Source: Cellulophaga sp. Hel_I_12
GTDB taxonomy: Bacteria; Bacteroidota; Bacteroidia; Flavobacteriales; Flavobacteriaceae
Length of the DNA stretch: 64,000 nucleotides
Assembly: GCF_000799565.1 (NCBI RefSeq)
Contig: NZ_JUHB01000001.1
Span: forward strand, 2,979,501-3,043,500
Direction of reading: 5' to 3'
Shown: in pieces, positions 35,337-42,448 of the stretch
Numbering within the stretch: position 1 is the stretch's first letter
Layout: each line of letters begins with the position of its first letter
Notes under the pieces: model-generated
The model's database searches: none
What the model was told of the DNA's origin: nothing
The model's input: only the letters and a program-made list of their open reading frames with translations
Position numbers and translations under genes: made by a program

Positions 35337-35353
35337 GGCTAAATAAAAATTAC

Positions 35354-36712
35354 ATGTGCAGTTTAGTCCAAAAATACAATGTCCCAGGACCGCGATATAC
35401 GAGTTACCCCACAGTACCTTATTGGGATTTACCTAGCTTTTCTGGTAAAAAATGGGAGTCAACTTTGTTGAAGAGTTTTGAAGAAAGTAATGCTACCGAA
35501 GGTATTAGCTTGTATATTCATTTACCTTTTTGTGAGCGTATGTGTACTTTTTGCGGCTGCCACAAACGCATTACCAAACGGCACGAAGTAGAGTCGCCAT
35601 ACATTAGCACCGTATTAAAAGAATGGCGTTTATATTGTGATATATTAGGGCAAAAACCACGAATTAAAGAATTACATTTAGGAGGCGGGACACCAACTTT
35701 TTTTTCACCTGAAAATTTACAAGGCTTAATTCAAGGTATTTTTAGATCTGCTGATAAAGCCGATGGCTACGAGTTTAGTTTTGAAGGGCACCCAAATAAT
35801 ACCACCAAAGAACATTTACAAGCCTTGTTTGATGTGGGCTTTAGAAGAGTAAGTTATGGTGTTCAAGATTATAATGAAAAGATTCAAAAAGCAATTCATA
35901 GAATTCAACCTTTTGAAAATGTGGAAAAAGTGACCAAATGGGCAAGGGAAATTGGCTATACTTCTGTTGGACACGATCTCATTTTTGGCTTACCACATCA
36001 AACCATTGATGACGTTGAGCATACGATTTTAAAAACAAAAAGTTTAATGCCTGACCGTTTGGCTTTTTATAGTTATGCCCATGTGCCATGGCTTAGTGGT
36101 AACGGACAAAGAGGCTATAAAGATGCTGATGTACCATCAGGGGAAGCCAAGCGCAAGCAATATGAACGCGGTAAAGAATTACTGGCGCAGGTGGGTTACG
36201 AAGAAATAGGGATGGATCATTTTGCCTTGCCAACCGACAGTTTGTCAAAAGCATTACATACAGGCAGTCTACATCGCAATTTTATGGGGTATACTGCTTC
36301 AAAAACTCAAGTGATGGTAGGTTTAGGCGCCTCAAGTATAAGTGATAGTTGGTATAGCTTTGCACAAAATGTAAAAGGATTAGAAGAGTATCAACATTTG
36401 GTAGAAAATAATATTATTCCGATTTATAGAGGTCATATTTTAACGGAAGAAGATAGTATTATTCGCAAACATATTTTAAATTTAATGTGCCAGTTTAAAA
36501 CGGTATTAGACATTAATGACAGCACTTTAGACACCGATTTAATTATGATGAAACTTCAGGAAATGGAAGCTGATAATTTGTTAGAAATTTCATCAAATAC
36601 AATAGTAGTCACCGAAAAAGGACGTGCATTTGTTCGAAATATATGTATGGCTTTTGATATGCATTTGTATCGAAAAGAACCTGAAACAAGATTGTTTTCA
36701 ATGACCGTATAA
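35354..36712 (+). CDS. hemN: Oxygen-independent coproporphyrinogen III oxidase (radical SAM)
   Basis: 452 residues from ATG 35354. An earlier TTG at 35312 lies inside the promoter and is rejected. The start CSLVQKYNVPGPRYTSYPT is typical of HemN. The radical-SAM cluster motif CxxxCxxC is Cys60, Cys64 and Cys67 (FCERMCTFCGC). LHLGGGTPTF, SFEGHPNN, YGVQDYNEKIQKAIHRIQ and GHDLIFGLPHQT are further family blocks, and the C-terminal HemN domain is present. It decarboxylates coproporphyrinogen III to protoporphyrinogen IX without oxygen, supplying haem under low oxygen. The FNR-type promoter fits that role and links it to the neighbouring cbb3 oxidase genes. Confidence 0.95.
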   Translation: MCSLVQKYNVPGPRYTSYPTVPYWDLPSFSGKKWESTLLKSFEESNATEGISLYIHLPFCERMCTFCGCHKRITKRHEVESPYISTVLKEWRLYCDILGQKPRIKELHLGGGTPTFFSPENLQGLIQGIFRSADKADGYEFSFEGHPNNTTKEHLQALFDVGFRRVSYGVQDYNEKIQKAIHRIQPFENVEKVTKWAREIGYTSVGHDLIFGLPHQTIDDVEHTILKTKSLMPDRLAFYSYAHVPWLSGNGQRGYKDADVPSGEAKRKQYERGKELLAQVGYEEIGMDHFALPTDSLSKALHTGSLHRNFMGYTASKTQVMVGLGASSISDSWYSFAQNVKGLEEYQHLVENNIIPIYRGHILTEEDSIIRKHILNLMCQFKTVLDINDSTLDTDLIMMKLQEMEADNLLEISSNTIVVTEKGRAFVRNICMAFDMHLYRKEPETRLFSMTV

Positions 36713-36887
36713 AACCTTGGTTGTTCTTAGTGGATACCCGTCAAAAGAAGCACAAGAAAAAGTAGCTATTAGGCCTGTAGTGAGCAGTACATTATTATTG
36801 CATCAACTATTTCGTATGCATCAGCAAATAAATAGAAAGATTTAAACGTTACATTAAAACCTATTATAATTAGAAAAATATAATCCT

Positions 36888-37712
36888 ATGAAAAATATAA
36901 TTGTACCAGTAGATTTTTCAATTCAGTCTGAAAATGCTTTAAAAGTAGCAGCTTCATTGGCAAAAAAATACAAGGCTACTATTTTTGCTTTACACATGCT
37001 AGAGCTCAATGACGCCTATATTACCTCTTCTCAAGCTGCACATCCAGAGCAAACTGTTTTTCTGCTTAAATTGGCAGAAAAACGCTTTAATGAGTTTTTA
37101 AGTAAGCCTTTTTTAAAAGACGTAAATGTTAAGCCAATTATTAAACACTTTAAAGTATTTAGTGAAGTAAATGAGGTAGCAGAAGCGAATAATGCAGATC
37201 TTATTATTATGGGTTCCCATGGAACCGACGGCCTCATGGAAATATTTGTAGGTTCGAATACTGAAAAAGTGGTGCGAAATGCAGACATTCCTGTTTTAGT
37301 GATTAAAAACGATATGGAAGCATTCTTGCCAGAAAAAATGCTTTTTGCTTGCGATTTGGCTGATGAAAATATTAATGCTTACCAGCGTGCAAAATATATC
37401 TCCAATTTATTAAATGTCAGCCTGCATATTTTATACATCAATACACCAGGTGATAACTTTTTAAGCACTCAAGATATCGATGATAAAATTGCGAAATTTT
37501 CAAATGCTGTTGGGGCCGAATTTATCGATGTTAAAGTATACAACGATTACACCGTTGAAAAAGGTGTTTTAAATTATGCGGAAGACCATAATATAGACCT
37601 TATTGGAATTACAACGCATGGTAGAAAAGGTTTAGCACATTTCTTTCGTGGTAGCATAGGGGAAGACATTGCAAACCACTCTGTACTGCCGGTTATTACA
37701 TTTAAGATATAA
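36888..37712 (+). CDS. Universal stress protein, two tandem UspA domains
   Basis: 274 residues with two UspA folds. The first is IIVPVDFSIQSENALKVAASLA to IIMGSHGTDGLMEIFVGSNTEKVVRNADIPVLVI (about 1-145), with the ATP-binding G-x2-G-x9-GS pattern. The second (about 148-274) ends GITTHGRKGLAHFFRGSIGEDIANHSVLPV. It is cytoplasmic. USPs with two domains often mark oxygen-limitation regulons. It follows hemN by 175 bp with no FNR site of its own that I can see, so it may be read through from hemN. It ends at a strong terminator. Confidence 0.92.
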   Translation: MKNIIVPVDFSIQSENALKVAASLAKKYKATIFALHMLELNDAYITSSQAAHPEQTVFLLKLAEKRFNEFLSKPFLKDVNVKPIIKHFKVFSEVNEVAEANNADLIIMGSHGTDGLMEIFVGSNTEKVVRNADIPVLVIKNDMEAFLPEKMLFACDLADENINAYQRAKYISNLLNVSLHILYINTPGDNFLSTQDIDDKIAKFSNAVGAEFIDVKVYNDYTVEKGVLNYAEDHNIDLIGITTHGRKGLAHFFRGSIGEDIANHSVLPVITFKI

Positions 37713-37740
37713 TTATTTTCTTGGTAAAAAAGTTTCACTT

Positions 37741-37767
37741 ATCCCGCTTTTTTAGCGGGATTTTTTA
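37741..37767 (+). terminator. Rho-independent terminator after the universal stress gene
   Basis: ATCCCGCT (37741-37748) pairs with AGCGGGAT (37754-37761) around a 5-nt T-loop, followed by a T-run. Confidence 0.88.
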
Positions 37768-37808
37768 TTTAGGTTTTTTTAAACCTTCAATAGCTTACCT
37801 AGTGTTTC

Positions 37809-38198
37809 TTATTTGCTTCGGTTCTGAAACATTTGTAGGTACAGCATAGAGCTTATTTGCCTAGCTCTGTTTTTAGCGATAAAAGCATTATCGCCCATAA
37901 ACAATTCGTCAATAGTCTGAAACCATAAATTGAGCCACAAACCAAAGTGTTCTGGAGTAGTGTTGTGATTCATTTTTTCATCAACTTCGTTATGAGCTTT
38001 AATAGGGTTGCCATGATATTTTCTTTTTAAGAAAAGCTGGGTATCCCAGAAGTCGGTTAAAAGTGCTAAGTGGCTTTCCCAATCCGTTATAATACCATTA
38101 AAAATAGGGCCTAAAACCTCGTCTACACGTACTTTAGCGTAAAAGCTACGTACTAGTTGACTCACATCTTCTCTGTTCTCTAACTCTTTTAATTCCAT
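37809..38198 (-). CDS. Group III truncated haemoglobin
   Basis: 129 residues of 2-over-2 globin type. VSQLVRSFYAKVRVDEVLGPIF begins the fold. The B/E region is DWESHLALLTDFWDTQLF, and KYHGNPIKAHNEV holds the proximal His (KAH-type, F8). GLWLNLWFQTIDELFMG and the C-terminal RARQISSMLYLQ helix follow. The family binds oxygen or NO in the cytoplasm, often in microaerobic or nitrosative settings. It lies between the hemN/USP pair and the cbb3 genes, facing the same way as the latter. No FNR palindrome is seen in its upstream 140 bp. Confidence 0.9.
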   Translation of the reverse strand: MELKELENREDVSQLVRSFYAKVRVDEVLGPIFNGIITDWESHLALLTDFWDTQLFLKRKYHGNPIKAHNEVDEKMNHNTTPEHFGLWLNLWFQTIDELFMGDNAFIAKNRARQISSMLYLQMFQNRSK

Positions 38199-38337
38199 GA
38201 TTATTTCAAGGATTTTTTATTTTATCTCGGTAGCAAGCAGTTGAAAAAGAAGAGCTAGAGTAAAAAGTCTAGTTTCTTTATTCTTAAAGCGCAGCGGTCT
38301 TGATTCTTCTGCTCAAATTTCTTGTATTAGGTACAGC

Positions 38338-39042
38338 TTACTCATGACACTCCATATCTGCTGAAACAACTTGTGTAACGGGTGCTGGTGAAATATAAGG
38401 AATACCCAGACCTAAACCTCGTAGAATAAAAAGTGCACCAATCAACACTACAAAAACAGGAATTAATTTTTGAATTTTTTGTTTCGCTGTATTTTTTAAA
38501 AGTGCGCTAAAATAAATAGCCGTTGTCATTAACGGAATAGTACCTGCACCGAATATTACCATATATAATGCGCCTTGAAGCGCATCTCCCATAGCAATAG
38601 CGCCAAATAATGCCATATATACTAATCCGCAAGGTAAAAACCCATTTAAAAACCCTATCGTCAAAAAAGTATCAGGAGTTTTTTTCTGAAGTTCTTTTCC
38701 CAAGCTGTTTTTAACTTTCCCAACTATTTTATATACAGGTTTTGAAAAGTTGTATTTACTAAAGGTTTTGTAGGGAATTAAAATCACCACAATCATCAAT
38801 ACACCAATGGTAATTGATAGTTTTTGTTGCATTCCAAAAACGAATAAACCTTTTCCTAAGAGTCCAAAGACCAAACCTAGTATTCCATACGCCAATAATC
38901 GCCCAAAATGATAAATAAATATTTGAATGAATTTTTTTAGGTGATTGGTTCTATCAACAGGTAACATAAAGGCAATAGGGCCACACATGCCTACACAGTG
39001 TAGACTGCCCATTAAACCTAATATGAGTGCGGATAGAATCAT
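38338..39042 (-). CDS. TauE/SafE-like (UreH-type) membrane protein of the cbb3 cluster
   Basis: 234 residues with about six transmembrane helices. It starts LILGLMGSLHCVGMCGPIAF, the CxxxC-containing motif of the DsbD/UreH-like transmembrane family usually annotated as sulfite exporter TauE/SafE. A second motif, GFLNGFLPCGLVYMALFGAI, mirrors it. In Bacteroidota this gene regularly follows ccoG and ccoH and is thought to help copper or cytochrome c assembly of cbb3 oxidase, not sulfite export. It begins 3 nt after the FixH-like gene and ends the operon. A His/Cys pair at the C-terminus (ADMECHE) could bind metal. Confidence 0.88.
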   Translation of the reverse strand: MILSALILGLMGSLHCVGMCGPIAFMLPVDRTNHLKKFIQIFIYHFGRLLAYGILGLVFGLLGKGLFVFGMQQKLSITIGVLMIVVILIPYKTFSKYNFSKPVYKIVGKVKNSLGKELQKKTPDTFLTIGFLNGFLPCGLVYMALFGAIAMGDALQGALYMVIFGAGTIPLMTTAIYFSALLKNTAKQKIQKLIPVFVVLIGALFILRGLGLGIPYISPAPVTQVVSADMECHE

Positions 39043-39045
39043 TGT

Positions 39046-39492
39046 TTAATAAGTAATACTTTTTTTCGATAGAAATTCTTCATCTTTGTAGTTCCAAGAA
39101 ACTTTAATGTCCCAGCGACCATCTAACAAACGTTTGTCAGGTACGAGCAAATTTGTGTTGGATAGACTTATAGGAAAGTCAAAATCCAATTGTTTATTAG
39201 ATGGTCTGTATAGGGACACCGTGCCTTTTACTTTTTCAAATTCCAAATTTTCAGGAAATGTAACAAGTAATCCTTCTGGTGTTTTTGCAACAATTAAATT
39301 ATTATTCGTGTTTATCGCATTATTTTGAGCATCTAAATCTTTTTGAAAGGTTAGCTCTTGTTTATAATACTCTTCGGTCACTAAATCGTGGTTCGATTTA
39401 TCGTCCATACTCATGCGAATCACAAAAAATAAGATAAAACTTATAAATGCAGCCAATGCTAATACGATACCTGTTCCCCAATTTATTTTCAT
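39046..39492 (-). CDS. ccoH: FixH/CcoH-family cbb3 oxidase assembly protein
   Basis: 148 residues with one N-terminal membrane helix (WGTGIVLALAAFISFILFFV). The family motif SNHDLVTEEYYKQELTFQKDLDAQNNA follows, then an immunoglobulin-like periplasmic portion (GTVSLYRPSNKQLDFDFPIS) and a final WDIKVSWNYKDEEF strand. FixH/CcoH proteins stabilise late cbb3 assembly intermediates. It lies between ccoG and the TauE/SafE-like gene. A 7-nt tandem repeat occupies the gap to ccoG, directly upstream of this start. Confidence 0.9.
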   Translation of the reverse strand: MKINWGTGIVLALAAFISFILFFVIRMSMDDKSNHDLVTEEYYKQELTFQKDLDAQNNAINTNNNLIVAKTPEGLLVTFPENLEFEKVKGTVSLYRPSNKQLDFDFPISLSNTNLLVPDKRLLDGRWDIKVSWNYKDEEFLSKKSITY

Positions 39493-39502
39493 ATTTATTT
39501 TT

Positions 39503-39532
39503 GTCTAATGTCTAATGTCTAATGTCTAATGT
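39503..39532. repeat. Heptanucleotide tandem repeat (GTCTAAT x4) between ccoG and ccoH
   Basis: GTCTAAT repeats four times without error from 39503 to 39530 and a partial GT follows. It occupies the ribosome-binding/leader zone of ccoH (start at 39492, minus strand). Such pure short repeats change length by slippage, and 7 is not a multiple of 3, but here the repeat is outside coding sequence, so it could only alter spacing. Confidence 0.85.
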
Positions 39533-39595
39533 TGAAAGTTGTTTTGAACAATTACGTATAACCTTTATTTTTTTTACTATTCTCGAACAACGAAA

Positions 39596-41014
39596 TTATC
39601 GATAACTTCTCGGTGCTAAAAATGCCGTTGTGGTAGTTTCAATTAATGTATCCCCACTATAAATTTCAATTTTTATTTTTTCTTTATCACTTTTTATGGC
39701 AGCGTTATTTATTTCTATAAACAAGGTGCCTTCGGCTAATTGCTGCCCTTTAACATTAAAATCTCCTTCACGTACTAATTTTATCGTGCCTTTATGCGAA
39801 ACTAAAGCGAAATGAATATTATTAATATCAGTTGATGTTTTGTTCACTAATTTAAAAGTGTACACATTGCTAATTATATTCCCTTCTTTATGTTCATATA
39901 ATTGGCCTGGTAATCTTAGAATGGTTGCATCTAAATCGTTTCGTAAAAATAACATTCCGATTAAAACACCGGTTAAAATTACTAAGACAGCCGTATACCC
40001 TTTTAGACGAGGTGAAAACGTAAATTTTTCTTTTTTAACAATTTCATCTTCACTAGCATACCGAATTAAGCCTTTAGGAAGGTCTACTTTTTCCATAATA
40101 GTATCGCACTCGTCAATACAAGCGGTACAGTTTACGCATTCTAATTGGGTACCGTTTCGAATATCTATCCCAGTCGGACAAACATTTACGCACTGAAAAC
40201 AGTCGATACAATCGCCATGCCCTAAAGCTTCACGATCTTCATTTTTACGCCATTTTTTTCTGCCATTTTCTGCTTCACCACGCTTGTGGTCATAGGCAAC
40301 CACAATTGATTTATTATCTAATAAAACACTTTGCATTCGGCCATAAGGACAAGCAATGATACATACTTGCTCTCTGAACCAAGCAAAAACAAAATAAAAT
40401 ACAGCCGTAAAAATTAACAGCGATACCATAGTACTTACATGTGCTAAAGGCCCATCATAAACATATTGTATCAAGCGATCACTACCAATTAAATAAGCTA
40501 AAAATACATTGGCAATTAAAAACGAGATGATAAAAAAGATAATCCATTTTAAAACACGTTTTCTAATTTTTTCCGCGTTCCATTCTTGTCGCTCTAGTTT
40601 AATTTGGGCACCTCGATCCCCATCAATCCAATATTCAATTCTTCGAAAAACCATTTCCATAAAAATGGTCTGTGGGCACATCCAACCACAAAAAATGCGT
40701 CCGAAAGCAACTGTGAAAAGAGCAATAAAGATAACCCCAATAATCATAGAGATTACAAACAAATGAAAGTCTTGTGGCCAAAATGGAAATCCAAATATAT
40801 TAAAGCGACGCTCTAATACATTAAACATCAAAAACTGATTGCCGTTAATTTTTACAAAGGGTGCTGCAAACAAAAAAACGAGTAAAAAATAGCTAACATA
40901 TTTGCGATATTCGTATAATTTACCACTAGGCTTTTTTGGAAAAACCCATGCTCTTTTGCCCTCCTCGTTTATGGTTCCGATGGTGTCTCTAAAATTATCT
41001 TGATCTTGCGACAT
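39596..41014 (-). CDS. ccoG: cbb3 oxidase accessory ferredoxin-type protein CcoG (FixG/RdxA)
   Basis: About 472 residues from MSQDQDNF; an ATG 21 nt upstream (41035) is also possible. Helices anchor it in the membrane. Iron-sulfur motifs are CGWMCPQTIF, CIIACPYGRMQS and two ferredoxin clusters, CIDCFQCVNVCPTG and CVNCTACIDECD. The C-terminal FixG immunoglobulin-like domain (about 360-470) follows. CcoG is a cupric reductase that supplies Cu(I) for the cbb3 active site in characterised bacteria. It follows ccoP after a hairpin, and the order ccoP-ccoG-ccoH is the standard one. The heptamer repeat lies just after its stop codon. Confidence 0.93.
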   Translation of the reverse strand: MSQDQDNFRDTIGTINEEGKRAWVFPKKPSGKLYEYRKYVSYFLLVFLFAAPFVKINGNQFLMFNVLERRFNIFGFPFWPQDFHLFVISMIIGVIFIALFTVAFGRIFCGWMCPQTIFMEMVFRRIEYWIDGDRGAQIKLERQEWNAEKIRKRVLKWIIFFIISFLIANVFLAYLIGSDRLIQYVYDGPLAHVSTMVSLLIFTAVFYFVFAWFREQVCIIACPYGRMQSVLLDNKSIVVAYDHKRGEAENGRKKWRKNEDREALGHGDCIDCFQCVNVCPTGIDIRNGTQLECVNCTACIDECDTIMEKVDLPKGLIRYASEDEIVKKEKFTFSPRLKGYTAVLVILTGVLIGMLFLRNDLDATILRLPGQLYEHKEGNIISNVYTFKLVNKTSTDINNIHFALVSHKGTIKLVREGDFNVKGQQLAEGTLFIEINNAAIKSDKEKIKIEIYSGDTLIETTTTAFLAPRSYR

Positions 41015-41109
41015 TTTTTGTTGTATTTGTAGCATTAGAATACCCTATTCTGATACTATTCGGTGCGCTTGGAAGGACTGTTTTTGTTGCGATTCTATTG
41101 TGATGTAAA

Positions 41110-41133
41110 CCTGCCCTTAATAAAAAGAGCAGG
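41110..41133 (-). terminator. Intercistronic hairpin between ccoP and ccoG
   Basis: Read on the minus strand, CCTGCTCTT and AAGGGCAGG form a 9-bp stem with one G.U pair and a 6-nt loop, 25 nt after the ccoP stop. Only a short TTTA follows, so it may be a partial terminator or an mRNA-processing/stabilising structure. Confidence 0.5.
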
Positions 41134-41157
41134 GTGGTTTTTACAAGGCTTATTAAA

Positions 41158-42147
41158 CTATTCTATGGTAGTGCCATCTACATCTAGTGTTTCTTTAAAC
41201 TCTAAGGTATCAACTTGTACTTCAATTTTTACTTTTGTAGCATCAATATCTACTCCTTCAACCTTCATGTGTGGATCTATCCATATTTCTCCTTCAGCAA
41301 TTTTTGGATTTGCAGCTGTTTTTCCTTCAAAACCTAAAACATAACTGGCAACTTGCGCCATTTCAAGAGGTTTCAAGCTTTGTTTCCAAGCTACCATACC
41401 TTTACCGTCACGACCACCTTCGGATATCGTATTAAAGACATTTTTAATACCTCCACCTAAAATCCAGTTTCTATCTGTTAAGTTAGGGCCAATTCCACCA
41501 CCACCATCGGCCATATGGCAGGCAACGCAGTTGCTTTCAAAAATGGCTTTACCAGCACTTAAGTCCGATGCATCCGCTAATAATTCAACCGTAGTAACAT
41601 CGACCAAATCCTTAGCATTTTTCTTGTATTCTTCTATTTCAGCTTGTGCAATAGCAACTTCTGTTAAGTATTCGGCATCTTGATTGTAGTCATTAAATAT
41701 GTGAAAACGCGCTAAATAAACGACAGCGAAAACGATAGACGCATAAAATAAATATACCCACCATGGCGGTAATTTATTATCTAATTCTTTAATGCCATCG
41801 TAGTTGTGATCTAGAATAATTTCATGCTCAACTTCAGCAGGTTTAGAACCAAGCAATTTTTTGTACATATTTTTAGCCCATGTCCATTCAAATCGGGTTG
41901 CTTTATGGGTTAAATAACGTTCTTTTGCTTCTTCTGAAAGGGTTTGGAACATTACATTTTCAATAGAACTCAAAATTAGCTCTATAGCTATTAATAATAT
42001 TAAAACCATCAGCATAAAAAACTGAGTGATAGGGTAGGCTAAAATAGCGGGTTGTTTTCCCGAGTCTATAAAGAATTCCATCATTCCGAAAATGATAAAG
42101 AAGGCTACGGGTATTCTTATCCACCAAAGTGACGATGTGTTTTTCAT
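41158..42147 (-). CDS. ccoP: cbb3-type cytochrome c oxidase subunit III (CcoP, single-haem form)
   Basis: 329 residues. Two N-terminal helices (about 8-30 and 34-55, the second extra relative to proteobacteria), a cytoplasmic stretch, a third helix (PPWWVYLFYASIVFAVVYLARF) and a periplasmic cytochrome c domain are visible. There is only one haem motif, CVACH, with IGPNLTDRNWILGG, and the Met ligand is in KGMVAWKQSL. Proteobacterial CcoP has two haems, so electrons here take a shorter route. It overlaps ccoQ by 4 nt, indicating translational coupling. The last ~50 residues form an extra acidic tail. Confidence 0.93.
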   Translation of the reverse strand: MKNTSSLWWIRIPVAFFIIFGMMEFFIDSGKQPAILAYPITQFFMLMVLILLIAIELILSSIENVMFQTLSEEAKERYLTHKATRFEWTWAKNMYKKLLGSKPAEVEHEIILDHNYDGIKELDNKLPPWWVYLFYASIVFAVVYLARFHIFNDYNQDAEYLTEVAIAQAEIEEYKKNAKDLVDVTTVELLADASDLSAGKAIFESNCVACHMADGGGGIGPNLTDRNWILGGGIKNVFNTISEGGRDGKGMVAWKQSLKPLEMAQVASYVLGFEGKTAANPKIAEGEIWIDPHMKVEGVDIDATKVKIEVQVDTLEFKETLDVDGTTIE

Positions 42148-42335
42148 AATTCTAAGTTTTGTTGGTTGTCTTTTTCCATAGGTAATTCACTTACTTCTTT
42201 AATGTATTCTTTTGAGGCTGTAAAAACCCAAAGGAATAAAACCATGAAGAAAATAAAGAAGATTAATAACGATATAATAGGGTAGGTGGCAACGCCATCT
42301 ATAGTTTCCATATATCCTTTTACAAATTTGAACAT
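42144..42335 (-). CDS. ccoQ: cbb3 oxidase small subunit CcoQ
   Basis: 63 residues: a short start, one membrane helix (YPIISLLIFFIFFMVLFLWVF) and a polar tail (TASKEYIKEVSELPME), the usual FixQ/CcoQ shape. It lies between ccoNO and ccoP and overlaps ccoP by 4 nt. Upstream, a 113-bp intercistronic space holds two hairpins. CcoQ stabilises the interaction of CcoP with the core. Confidence 0.88.
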   Translation of the reverse strand: MFKFVKGYMETIDGVATYPIISLLIFFIFFMVLFLWVFTASKEYIKEVSELPMEKDNQQNLEL

Positions 42336-42351
42336 GATTTCTATTTTTATG

Positions 42352-42435
42352 CGACAAGGTTTTTAAGCCTTGTTGGTTTGATTCAACGTTTTTTTATGGC
42401 TACAAGGAGCATTGTAAGGTGTCAGCCCCTTGTAG
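42352..42435 (-). other. Two hairpins between ccoNO and ccoQ
   Basis: CGACAAGG (42352-42359) pairs with CCTTGTTG (42368-42375) including one G.U. CTACAAGG (42400-42407) pairs with CCTTGTAG (42428-42435) perfectly. Both stems share the ACAAGG/CCTTGT core. No T-run follows on the coding strand. They are likely to affect mRNA processing or relative expression of ccoNO and ccoQP. Confidence 0.5.
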
Positions 42436-42448
42436 ATTTACTTTTGAA

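Noticed and set aside
35312..35353. Upstream TTG start for hemN
   Set aside because: The region contains a perfect -7 box, and the family start is at ATG 35354.
38338..39042. True sulfite exporter
   Set aside because: The TauE/SafE name is generic; the position in the cco operon and the CxxxC motifs point to oxidase assembly.
39503..39532. CRISPR-like repeat
   Set aside because: A 7-nt uninterrupted tandem repeat has no spacers and no cas genes nearby.
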